From assembly GCA_047967505.1 (NCBI GenBank), contig CM106539.1: a stretch of DNA of 64,000 nucleotides; one strand, 5' to 3'. Under the pieces are notes generated by a model. The model saw nothing but the letters and a program-made list of their open reading frames with translations, did not search any database and was not told the origin of the DNA. This document shows, in pieces, positions 21,356 to 33,000 of this stretch; within the stretch, counting starts at the first letter, position 1, and every line of letters begins with the position of its first letter. Position numbers and translations under genes: made by a program. This stretch comes from Dipteris shenzhenensis. Its lineage: Eukaryota > Polypodiophyta > Polypodiopsida > Gleicheniales.

Positions 21356-24300
21356 AACAACCTTGTTAACCTTTGGCTGGGTTAACCATGTGCCACGTTG
21401 GTAACCCTTGGCCGGGTTGCCACATGGTACATGCCACGTGCCACGTTGCTCGCTAAACCTTTATCAGGTTGTCCAAGGATGAGGTTCTTGTACAACTCTT
21501 CTTGAGGTAAGACTTATCCCTTTTAGGTTATACTCTTTGGTGGAATTGTCATAAATACACAATCGATAAATACACAATCGTGGTGCTTGGTGTGTGATTG
21601 TTTCAAGATAGTTATGGTAATTTCAGTATGTGTCAAAATTACATTGAACAATTTGATAATCACAAAAATAACCACTTAGAAACACTTACGATATAATCCC
21701 TTTTGCAAGTACTTATGAAGAGGCTTCCTCTTCTTAGGTGCGGGGCAAGACACCACTTGATGGGTGTCCTACCCCCATCTTGTGATGTCCCCTCGGGTAA
21801 GGGGGTACACACACACACATGCACACATGCACACATGCATGCACTCACACTCACACACACACACACACTTTCTAACCCTTCCTCACTTTTTGAACCCTAG
21901 CTCCCTTATATTCCACCTTACCCCCCTCCCCTTTTTTTTATTTTTTATTTTTTATTAAATTATATTTAATTCTATTTAATTTTTTAATTTTTACTATTTA
22001 TTTAATTTTTAATTATTATTTTTTGCTTTCATTAAGCTCCCCCCACTTTCCTTGTTTAGTAAATTTTTCCTTATCTCGTTTAATTTATTTTAATTTATTT
22101 TATTTTTAAAATTTACCTTCTATTAAATTCCCTCTTGTCCAAAATTCCCCTTTCCCCCTATTTTTCCTATTGTCCTTTATTTTTTCCTAAATTCCTAACA
22201 TTTTTTCTAAATAGTTCATTTTTCCTTGACTTTTTTCTTATTTTAGCCTAATTTCAATACAAGTGTTTTTTCTTTTTTCTCATTTAATTTCTTTTTCTAA
22301 AATTCTTCTACTTTTTATTATTATTTCTCCTTTCTCAAATTTTTACGAAATTTTCTTAAAATTTTTCTTTTATTTCCTATTTTCCCTAAGTTTTTCCTAA
22401 TTTTTAAAATTATTCCCTGAGTTATTTCCTAATTATCTCCTATTTTCTCCCTAATTTTTTCTAATGTTTTCTTAAACTTTTCCTAAGTATTCCCCTATTT
22501 TTCCTAGTTCTCCTCTCTTAAAACTTTAGTTTTAATCCTTGTAGTATTTTTCGTAAATTTTTTCTTTTTTGAAAATGAAGAAATTCCCTTTAATTTTTTC
22601 TTTTACTTTGCTCCTTTTATTTCATATTATATTTGCTTTTTGATTTTTCCTAATAACTATATTTTTAAACCTATTCTATTTGTTTTATTTCGTCTAGTCA
22701 CTACTCGCTAGCACTTACTACCCTATTTTCCCCCCCACTCCTCGATTTCTGCATGACCTCATCATTGCAAGGTGTCTGCCGCCCTAATTTTTCTTGGGCC
22801 TCACCCTCCTCTCCTACCTGACCCTCCTGACTTTGCTCACCTCTCCCTATTTAAACCCCCTCTACCAAATGCCCCCTCACTTACGCTAAGTCTACCCACT
22901 ATCTAGTGCCCAATGCCCATAGAGCCTTTACTCACTCGGGCGCTCCTCTCCCCTTTGTCCCTGAGACAGTTGTGGCGGTGCTGCCAGGTTGCCCATGCCC
23001 TACCTCGTTTTGTGCAACTTCCTATGACTAGTATGCTCCCACAACTCCCAGTATAGTCTGTGGCAATGTGCCGCTCTAACCGTGTGGACTTAGTGGCTCG
23101 TATTGCTCTTCCACCCCCGCGGCCCTCAAATTTTGTTGACGCGTTGTGGAGCTCAGTTGCTCATGAGTTGTACTGCTCTTCAAACCCCCGTGCCACTTCG
23201 AATTTTGCTGACGCACTCCTCGTATTCCACTCTGCATGGCGACCTTGACCTCACAAGTTCAAAGAACCCCTCCCCCCTCCCTTTTTGCTTCCTTCATTTA
23301 TTAAACCCCCTCCCCCCTCCCTTTTTATAAGTCTTAAATATTAGACCCCCTCCCCCCTCCCTTGTTATTACCTTTACTTCTTTAAAACACCCCTTCCCCC
23401 TCCCTTGTTATTACCTTTACGTCTTTAAAACACCCCTCTCTCTCCTCATTAAACAAAACCCCCTTTGTTTTGAAAAACAACCCCCCTTCATAACTCTTAC
23501 TTATCTATACATTTCTTTTGTTCCCCCCTATTAAATAACAACCCCCCTTTATTATCCTTACTATTTCTCCTTTCCCCCCCTATTTCTACATATTGTTAGC
23601 TTGTGCCCTTTATTTTCTTACCCTTAATTTCCTACAAATTACCCCTCTTTTTCTTTATAATTCCTAACATATCTCTCCATTTTCTTCCTAAATAAATCTA
23701 TCTCCCAAATCCCACCTCTGACCAATATTTCTTTATACTTTAAACTATCTCTTTCCAGTTTCTTCCCCCTCCCTTCCTTTTAAACTCCTTCCAAAAGTCC
23801 CCCTCCTACGTATTATATTTCTCACCCCCCTGCCATTCACTTTCCTTCCAACCTCATTACAATTGTGTCTAAAACTCACCCTACAATTTCTATCCTCTAT
23901 CCTCTAATACAAACCCCCCCTATGCTAGATATGTACATGTAAATATTAATACCTAAGTTCCCCCTCTCTATATATGTATTTCTAGTTCCCCCCCCCCCCC
24001 CCCCCCCCTCCAAGTATTTATATCTAGACCTCCCCTTTTCCCCACCCATCTCTATATACACATTTCTCCCTGCTTCCCCCTCCTCTCTATAGAGGTATCT
24101 TCCCCCTTTATTTCTACTTATTTTCTTTAGTTCTACTTCCCTCCCCCTTCTCTATTATTTTTCCTTTGGTTTCCCTTCTAGTTCCCCTTCGATTTTTACC
24201 TTCTAATTAACCCCCTCATCCCTTTGCAATTATGTCGTCCTTTTTTTACATTTTCACACATATAAATCCCATCTTTTACACTTAAATTCTTACATCGTGC

Positions 24301-24616
24301 TAGTTAAGTTCATGACTAAGCTTCTAATTTATTGTGACCCCGATAATAAGGGAGGAATATTTATGACACCTGTCTTCCCAATTTAAGTTAACATGGTTCT
24401 TATCATGTTTTCTTATTGGATGGTGCCAGGTATGTAGATTCTCCTCTTTAGTAAATAAGATGCTTGTCAGGACTGCATAGGCGTTATTATTTACACTTTT
24501 GTACCAACTTTTGGTTTTATGAACAGCCATGTAATAAATAAATTTTTATCCACCTTATCTGAGCTTTGTGTGCCGTGTTGTTAAAAGGTTTTTTATTTTA
24601 AACACACACACACACC
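21356..24616 (+). repeat. Long repeat unit A (~3.3 kb)
   Basis: The unit starts CCTTGTTAACCTTTGGCTGG and ends with TGCCGTGTTGTTAAAAGG and a short CA run. Its first ~1.1 kb matches unit B at 24620-25408, except that A carries an extra ~245 bases (21416-21662). Its last 45 bases match the last part of B. The middle includes the long pyrimidine tract and a TATTTAAA word near 22847. Size, TGTTAAC start and internal promoter-like word would fit a long LTR, but no matching element body was found. Confidence 0.6.
21900..24250 (+). repeat. ~2.3 kb pyrimidine-rich plus strand
   Basis: The plus strand is dominated by C and T, with very little G, across most of this span. The first half is T-rich (TTTTTCCTAATTTTT-type), the second C-rich, with tandem CCCCCTCCCCCCTCCC blocks at 23260-23460 and a run of 21 C at 23988-24008. 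A less biased island of ~400 bases (22760-23250) interrupts it. The complementary strand has many runs of G3 or more that could form G-quadruplexes. Confidence 0.85.
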
Positions 24617-24619
24617 CAA

Positions 24620-24824
24620 ACCTTGTTAACCTTTGGCTGGGTTAACCATGTGCCATGTTGGTAACCCTTGGCCGGGTTGCCACAAAAATAACCACTCAGA
24701 AACACTTACAATATAATCCCTGTTGCAAGTACTTATAAAGAGGCTTCCTATTTTTAGGTGCGGGGTAGGACACCACTTGATGGGTGTCTTGTCCCCATCT
24801 TGTGGTGTCCCCCTGAGTAAGGGG

Positions 24825-24866
<42 letters not shown>

Positions 24867-25455
24867 TCTAACCCTTCCTCCCTTTTTGAACCCTAGCTCC
24901 ATTATATTCCACCTTACCGCCCTCCCCTTTTTTTATTTTTTACTTTTTATTTTTTATTAAATTGTATTTAATTCTATTTATTTTTTTAATTATTAATTTT
25001 ATTAAATTTTCTCATTATTATTTTTGCTTTCATTAAACTCCCCTCACTTTCCTTGCTTAGTAAAATTTTCCTTATCCCAATGAATTTTATTTTTTATTTT
25101 TTATTTTTTAAATTTACCATCCTATTAAATTCCCTCTTGTGCAAAATTCCCCTTTCCTCCTATTTTTCCTGAATTCCTAATGTTTTTTCTAAATAGTTCC
25201 TTTTTCGTAGACCTTTTTCTTATTTTAGCCTAATTTCACTACAATTCTTTTTTCTTTTTTCTAATTTAATTTATTTTTCTAAATTTCCTCTACTTTTTAT
25301 TATTACTTCTCCTTTCTCAAAATTTTACCAAATTTTCTTAAATGTTTCCTTTTATTTCCTATTTTCCCTAAGTTTTTCCTAATTTTTAAAATTATTCCCC
25401 GAGTTATTTGTGCCGTGTTGTTAAAAGGTTTTTTATTTTAAACTCACGCACACAC
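24620..25455 (+). repeat. Repeat unit B, internally deleted copy of unit A
   Basis: B begins with the same CTTGTTAACCTTTGGCTGG as A and follows it through the CA microsatellite and T-rich tract to about 25408. There it jumps to TGCCGTGTTGTTAAAAGG, the sequence that ends A at 24568-24600. B therefore lacks about 2.1 kb that A has, and A and B are direct neighbours. Confidence 0.8.
24826..24864. repeat. (CA)n microsatellite
   Basis: About 19 AC dinucleotides in unit B; the corresponding site in unit A (21810-21870) is an interrupted CA/ATGC run. Confidence 0.95.
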
Positions 25456-26584
25456 ACACACACACTCCTCGATGTAATTTCTAAATATATTTTCTACCAT
25501 CTTCCTTTATACATTTAGATATTTAGATATTTCTCTAAATAAAGACAATAACCAATGCAAAAGAAGCAGCCAACATAAATATAAGTAAATACATAAGGCA
25601 CTCTAGATCACTTACTAAACTTAGGTCATTTATCAAAGTATCAAAATCCAACAACTCGGAAAATCCTACATACTTAGGAGAGGAAATGACACAACTATGT
25701 GTGTGTGTGTGTGTGTGTGTGTGTACATATGTAATCAAAAATCTAAATCTATATATTTATTTATTTAAAATTTTAACTCCAAAAAGAGACCAAAATTACA
25801 ACTAAAGAAATAATCTAATTAAAAAAATATATACCCAAAAAATTTATAATGAAAACTAAATGAATCTAGAAATCTTAACCCAAAACTCTAGTAAAGTACT
25901 CAAACTTAGTAAAAAATCCTAGAGCCAACTAAATCAGTGAGAAAATATATGAAGATGTAATTAATAAAAGCAAAGTAAAATCTATGAAGATGTAATTAAT
26001 AAAAGAAAAGTAAAATAATATCATTATATGACAAAAAGGAGCCACCAAAGAAATATAATACATTCTAGATCATTAGCTTAAACTAAAACAAACTCTATGA
26101 AGAAAAACCTAATCAAAGCTTAATTTGTTAACTAAAAATTTAAAAAAAAATAAATATATCCTAAAAGCTCACCAAAATAATTTCCCCCTTCATTGATGTA
26201 AGCACACTTCATTATGCAGGGCATGATATACTTAGATTACATATGTGATTTAATCCATTCAATTTCATCCAATACATCTTTGTTATCTAACCAAAATTCA
26301 TATTTTTTGAATATATATATATATATAAGGGTGTGTGTGTGTGTGTGTGTGTTTAAGACAAGGGAAATTTGGAAAAAAAAAACCAAAAACACTGTTTACG
26401 AAGAGATAATTAGAGAATTAAAAAGGACTAAAGACTTAAGAGATATAACTAGATGATGATACATCTCAAAAACCACAACTATACATCTACCAATTTATAC
26501 ATAAAATAAAATATAAACACTACATAATCAACAATGCATATCCATAATAAGCTTGAAGCATATCTCTATAGTATATCTTAGTAA
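25456..26584. other. AT-rich region with TG and TA microsatellites, no gene
   Basis: No coding region was recognised. It holds (TG)n at about 25699-25724, (AT)n at 26311-26326 followed by (GT)n at 26331-26352, and a 30-base imperfect duplication around AAGATGTAATTAATAAAAG at 25950-26010. Confidence 0.6.
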
Positions 26585-26962
26585 ACCAATTATCAAGAAT
26601 AAGAAAGAAAGAAAAGGACTTGCAACTTTAACTAGAACTTAGACTAAAACATTAATTGGAAAAAAAATTAAAAATTATAATTACAGAAATTATTAACACG
26701 ACATATCATGACAATCCCGGATTAAAGAACTCTGTAAAGCACCAAGCACATTAAGCCGACAAGAACATGAAGGACCAATTATCAAGAATAAGAAAGAAAG
26801 AAAAGGACTTGCAACTTTAACTAGAACTTAGACTAAAACATTAATTGGAAAAAAAATTAAAAATTATAATTACAGAAATTATTAACACGACATATCATGA
26901 CAATCCCGAATTAAAGAACTCTGTAAAGCACCAAGCACATTAAGCCGACAAGAACATGAAGG
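26585..26962. repeat. 189-bp tandem duplication
   Basis: Two head-to-tail copies start ACCAATTATCAAGAATAAG at 26585 and 26774. I see a single difference (CCCGGATT versus CCCGAATT), so the duplication is recent relative to other repeats here. Confidence 0.95.
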
Positions 26963-26974
26963 ACCACTTTGCCT

Positions 26975-27044
26975 ATTATATATATATATATATATATGCA
27001 TGCATGCATGCATGCATGTATGTATGTATGTATGTATATATACA
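26975..27044. repeat. Compound (TA)n(TGCA)n(TGTA)n microsatellite
   Basis: A TA run passes into TGCA units, then TGTA units, then TATA again. It is self-complementary. It lies about 60 bases outside the CACTA transposon's left end. Confidence 0.95.
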
Positions 27045-27105
27045 TAAGATTGAATCAAGCCAAAAGAGAGAACTTATAACATCCATAGGGAGTGATGAAT
27101 GAAAA

Positions 27106-27135
27106 CACAACAAGACAAAGCACCCATAGACACGC
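27106..27135 (+). repeat. CACTA element left terminal inverted repeat
   Basis: Starts CACAACAAGACAAAGCACCC and pairs with the reverse complement of 34585-34614, with mismatches at positions 9, 18, 20 and 27. Confidence 0.88.
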
Positions 27136-27159
27136 ACACAGATGCATTTAGTGAACTAA

Positions 27160-27445
27160 AAAAAAAACTTACGGGTGCGTCTATTTGTGCATCTAGAGAC
27201 CCGCATCTAACAGTGCGTCTATATAGAAGACAGACGCGCATATAGATGCACACTTAGATGTGTAAATAGATGCTCCGCTAAAAAATTTAAAAAATAGACA
27301 GACGCATCGTTAAATGTGTATATAGACGCATTTATATATGGTCTTATAGACGCTTTTATAGACGGGCAAATAGACGCTCCTCGAACAAACAGATGCGTAT
27401 ATAGACGCGTTTATAGATGGATTGATAGATGCGCTACATAATATA
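27160..27445. repeat. CACTA subterminal repeats, left
   Basis: About fifteen degenerate copies of TATAGACGC / AGATGCG-type words in both orientations. In CACTA elements such subterminal motifs bind the TNPA protein; that role is known for the superfamily, not shown here. Confidence 0.8.
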
Positions 27446-27755
27446 TTTTTTTTAAATTTACAGAATGCTGTGTATGTTGTGTATGCTATATAGTTACAGG
27501 AATCCCATTTCCACATTGTGTAATTCAATTCTTACAGCCAACCGTATTTTAATTACAATTCCAAATAAAACATTACAACTCCAAAACACAATAAAATTGA
27601 AAGCTCAAAAAGTGCTTGTATGTACATATAGCACGAAGCTAATCCACGTCATGTGGCTTCAAGTACAAAAAATAAGAGGAGTGTATATACAAGAGGCACG
27701 AAGCCAAGCCAGTGGCTTTAAGTACAAAAAAGAGTAGCTAGCACTACTTCTACGA

Positions 27756-29227
27756 CTAATCTATGTTCTCCACGTCCTCGCTCCCTTCCACGCTTCCTTT
27801 TGCGCTCCCTTCTGCGCTCCCTTCTCTGCCTCCTTCCTCGTCTCCTTCCTTGTCTTCTTGTGGAGGGGCCTGTAAACAAGGGACAACATATATCAATGTA
27901 TGAAAAATCAAATCTTTACTTATAATATTGAAATTATTTAATTACTTTCAAATACCTCGGGGGCCGCTCCAGTAGCCCGGACATACTGCTCCTCAGTAAT
28001 CAACCCGTCATGATAGAAGTGCTTCCATGTATCTCCTCTACGATGGTGGCGGTGGTAGGCTATCTCGATAGGAGTAGGGTATCTGCCCACGATCTCAAGT
28101 TGCAAGATGACACAATTTACAGAGGGGTTAGTACAAAGAAATAACCTCCTAATAAACTATATAAGCAATATAATTTGAGATTGATACTTGCAAATTGGGC
28201 CTCCCATGATTCAACACCCCCTGCTCCAAAATGCATGCTTCCATATTGCTCCATCTGGATCCTTCGTGCCTCCATGTGCTGCACATTGGGATCCTCCCTT
28301 GCTGACTTCATTGCTTTCTTCCACTCACGCTTGTGAGCGGTGTGGGGCGGGCCCCTTGGTGGTTGACCTCCCTTGAGCCTAGCAAGCTTTGATAGTGCAT
28401 GCCTCTTAAGCGAAGATCTTTTATTGCCAAGTATCGTAACAATCTTTGACTTGGCCCATTTATCTATGAATTGATGATTGGGGGGGTTAGGATACCTAGA
28501 GCGAACAACAGCGAGGGTCTCTTGGGCCAACCTCTTTGGATGGTCTTTGAAGTGGATAAAGCAATCTCTGTAATTGTTAGCAATTACAGAGTGCATCCTT
28601 CCCCCGTGCATCCATCAAGATGCCCCCTGTCTGAGTGATGTCATAGTAAATCATACCATCACCCGGAGGCACGTCTAAATCATCAGAATCATCATCGTCC
28701 CCACCACCACCCCTCCCAAAGCACTGTGCCATACATCCACCACCGCTCTCCCTGCTACTTCGCCTGCTACCATGTTGTGTTGAGCTAGTGCACTGGTCAC
28801 TTGTAGCTGGAGACTGCACAAGACTACGTGGACCACTCGTAGCTAGAGAACCGAGTCTCGACTGCACAGGAGTACGTCGACGGCTTTGAGAGACAGAAGG
28901 ACCTCCTGATGGCATGGGGGAAGGGGCATAAGACGGCATGGCGGAAGGGGCATAAGACGGCATGGGGAAAGGGGCATAAGACAGCATGGGGGAAGGGCCT
29001 CAGCTGTGTAGCCGGCTGGGATGTACTGACTCCACTAGGGTAATCTCACTTGGTGTGGGGTTGGGGTGGTTTGGAGTCTATAGTGCCGACTCCTGGGGGG
29101 TGTTTAGAGTACCCGTCACATAGCCATATAACTCCGCAGGACTGGGAGGGTGCCCTAAAAGGTTATATAACTCCCTAAAAAGAGACTCACGGAGATCAGG
29201 TGAACTCGAAGAACTTCCTGGCCACAT
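27756..29227 (-). pseudogene. CACTA second gene, TNPA/Transposase_24-like, spliced
   Basis: The minus-strand ATG ending at 29227 opens MWPGSSSSSPDLRESLFREL. A Pro/Ser region has repeats of MPSYAPSPMP (28920-28985), then an acidic stretch GGGDDDDSDDLD. A frameshift near 28600 leads to NNYRDCFIHFKDHPKRLAQE, FIDKWAKSKIVTILGNKRS and ARRIQMEQYGSMHFG. A likely intron follows from about 28187; a second exon reads GRYPTPIEIAYHRHHRRGDT and EEQYVRATGAAPE, splices at 27956 to 27869, and ends in an acidic tail (EGSAEGSAKGSVEGSEDVEN) with stop 27756-27758. Order and motifs resemble the plant En/Spm-type Transposase_24 protein, thought to bind subterminal repeats. Two in-frame stops (near 29078 and 28998) break it. 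Confidence 0.7.
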
Positions 29228-29289
29228 GATGAACTGGAAAGAAGAAAAAAAGATGATTACTGATTGAACTGGAAAGAAGAAAAAAAGAT

Positions 29290-30069
29290 TACTGTCGGAG
29301 CGCGTCTATAGACACATTTGTGAAGCGCGTCTATTTTTGCATAAAACAACGCGTCTATAGATGCGGCTGTCTGTATCTACAAATAGGCTAGACACACATT
29401 TAGATGCGCTTGTAGACGTAGTTTTAGACGCACTCTAAGACGCACCTATAGACGCGCTCTGACAGACGGACTTTTCTAAAAAGTAGAAAAGGACATGCGC
29501 CCGACACAAACACGTAACACTGATACCAAAATCATGCGTTTCTTGGATGCGACAAAGGACGTTTCCAAATAGAGCAACTTCCAAAAAAGATCAACCATAA
29601 AAAGACTTACTTGGATAAAGGTATGGAAGCTCTTCTCTTTCTTCAAAGTTGCTCCTCTTCCTTGTTCACCCTCTTCTCCTTTAAGCCTGGAAGTAAGTGT
29701 GGGTGCCTTCCTCTTAAGTGTAAGCTTGCAGGTAAGTGTGGGTGCCTTCCTATTAAGCGTCGAAACTATGGTTCTCCTAATAGCAAAGCAAGCAAGCCGG
29801 GCGAAGTATAAGTAATGTGAAGAAAAGCAAAGCGAGCGTGCTAAAAGCAGGTTCGAAAAGCCATGTCTATTAGCACGTCTAATAGTGCGTCTAAATACGC
29901 GTGTAATTGCGCATCTAGATACACAGAGTAGACGCGGTTCTAGATGTGCCTATAGATGCGCAACACAAAATAGACAGATGCGGTTTTAGACGTGCCTTTA
30001 GACTCGCCATAGAGTTTTGAAATTAAATATAATAAGAAAAGTTAAATTTTTTGGGTTGTTTGTTTGTAG
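29290..30069. promoter_or_regulatory. Divergent intergenic region with internal TAGACGC clusters
   Basis: About 800 bases separate the two divergent genes and presumably hold both promoters and a 5' untranslated exon for the transposase gene. Clusters of TAGACGC-type words occur at 29300-29470 and 29870-30010, so the repeats that mark the element ends also flank this region. A short duplication containing GTAAGTGTGGGTGCCTTCCT lies at 29690-29760. Confidence 0.55.
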
Positions 30070-33000
30070 GATATCTTCATCTTCAACAAGTAGCTCCAGT
30101 GAGGATGAATCCCTCCATATCCACCATCGCGAAATGTGGTTGGAGCAGAAAATCAAATGTATGTGTGATCGATGTCGAGGAAACATGTATCGTGCATGCA
30201 GGATTACACTCAATCACATCTCAAAGTATGGAGAATGGGATGCGACCGTAAACATGGTAAGTGTTAAAGAGTTAAGGTTGATTGAGATACCTATGGGTGT
30301 TCATATGTTTGAGTTATGATCCCATTTGAATTTGATACAGGATGCAGTGCCACACCCACATATGTTGCCCTATGTTCACCGTGAGGAGGCGAAGCATCGA
30401 TGATATGAGGTGGGATCTTCAGGAGGGACTGTTACGGATGCATGGAGTGATGCTGATAGTAGCCCTCCGCCATTACCTCATGAAGCCGTGGAGGAGGAGG
30501 TGTTTGATGATATGGTGCGGGATTTATATGTCCATCAATCCAAAGGGAGGGATGATAGCATGGAGCAGGATGATCTTTTTACTGCAGCATCGACTCCACT
30601 GTTTGAGGGGTGCACATTCTCTGTTCTACGTGCCTCCCTTGAGTTACTAAACTTGCAAACCATCTATGGATGGAGCAATGCAAGTTTGAATGCATTACTC
30701 AAGTAAGCTTTAAAGTCTATTTTGCAAACATGGTGAATTATGCTAGTGGGTCAATTACTCGAATGCTTTTCCTCATTTATGGTCTTCACGTGCAGGCTAT
30801 TGTGTAAAATGCTTCCAAGGGAGAATAAATTACCGACCTCAAGAGATATGGCAAGGCAACATGTGACTTCTCTTGGAGGATTAGATTACAAGCGCATCCA
30901 TGCATGCGTCAATGATTGCGTTTTGTTTCGTGGACTACATAAGGATGCAAGAGAGTGCCCTACTTGTGCAGAGGCAAGATATAGAGCATATCTCAAAACT
31001 TTGGATGTGCCTCGTAAGGTTCTGCGACATTTTCCCATAATCCCTCGCATCCAACATATGTTCAAGTGCAAATTCATTGCAGAGCTCATGTCATGGCATT
31101 CCTCCCATCGATCAACTGATGGCAAGTGGAGAACTCCCGCAGACTCTCCTGTGTGGAAGCATATTGAAGACACATGGCCAAGCTTTAAGGAAGAACCTAG
31201 GAGCTTGAGACTTGGATTGGGTATGGACGGTGTGAACCCATTTGGTCTCAAAAGCATCGCTTACAGTGTCTGGCCAGTGATATTGGTGAATTATAATTTT
31301 CCACCCTCTATTGCTATTAAGAAAGGACATGTTATGCTGTCCCTTCTAATTCTAGGGAAACATAAAGTCAACAATCCTTATGTTTATTTGGAGCCTTTGA
31401 TTGATGAGCTAGAGATACTTTGGAGAGGTATCGAGGTGCATGATGTGAGCAGGCCTCCCTCATCACGAGACTTCAACTGCAAAGCAGTCTTGATGTGGAT
31501 GATGCATGACTTCCCAGGCTATGGCGAGTGTTCAAGTAAGCATTGCACTTCTAATTATGAATAGGAAAAGGATGTGGCACCCTAAACCCACCTTCAACTC
31601 TTAATTGCATCTATTGTTCAGGTCTCACTACATCGAGTTACCATGCATGTCCTGTTTGTGGTCCTTTGCTAGTTGCCTCACGGGCAAACGCATAGAATAA
31701 GGTCATCCATGAGAATCACCATCGATTTCTCCCACCTGATCATCCTAGATATGTTGCCCCTTGGAATGAAGTCCTCCCACAATCACTCACTCTGGGAGAT
31801 TAGATGAGAATTTGGGACGGTTCCACGACTCCTCCACCACTTGGCATGAGCCAATAAGGGTTTGTAACTATTGTGTGCTATATTGTCTAGAAATAAAGAT
31901 TGCCCGCTAACACCAGCTTTTGTTTAGATACTCCATCTTTTATCATTTACCATATTGGTCCCACCTCAAGATCAATCACTTGCTTGATCGCATGCATATC
32001 TTCAAGAATGTGTCATCTACCATTTGGGAGCATTTGAATGGGACACGAGATTCTGTAGGCATAAGGGAGGATCTACGTACCACAAGGAGGATGCATGAAG
32101 CTTGGCCAAAAGAGAGACCAAATGGGCATGTTTTTTTACCTCGTGCACCGTGGAGGTTATCAAAGCTAGAGATGGCGGCGGTGAAGCGCGCTATTACTAC
32201 AATTCATACTCCCACTGGATGCATGAGGTGTTTGAAGGGAGCCTTTACAAAGAGCAAGAAAAGAGGTGTAGAGCAATTATATGGCTTGAAATCTCATGAT
32301 TGGCACAAGATGCTCCAAGTAAGTATTTTATGTGCATAATATCTTTTTCCTTTCAAATTTGTGAGTGAATAATTATAGGCAACTAATCAACCACCTTCTC
32401 ATGGGTTCAATTCATACTACCTACTAGCATTTCTCGTACTACATCGAAGGACGTGAAAGATTGTATTTACAAGATGGGCGAGCTTGTGAGGTACTTTACA
32501 TGATACAAAATATGATGTGTATCAATGCTCCATGCAAGGTGTTCATATTGCTAATATGGTGTACTTTTTCATTTCTAGGTATGTGAGCTCAAAGGAAATA
32601 GATCCCACCACGCTTGAGAATGCTCGAGTTATGTCAGTGGAGGTGGTTTGTTTAGTGGAGGAGACATTTCCACGTTCTATTCTCATAAGCCAACTACATC
32701 TTATAGTGCATTTGGTGGATGAGATTGCTATATGCGGTACCATACATGCATGATAGTTGTTCATAAAGACCTTGAAGGGTTTCGTGAGACAAAATGTCAG
32801 ACCCGAAGGTAGCATGGCCGAGGGTTGGTTGGTACAAGAGTCACTTGTATATATTTTTGAGTTTCTTGTTGATGTGTATAGCTCTCTCCCACGACTATGG
32901 AGAGATGATAAAGACCTACGGATGACCTCTATTGTGCCTCAAGGGAAAGGACACAACAAAGTAATAGACACAGAGTTGCATAATAGTATCAACCTCTATT

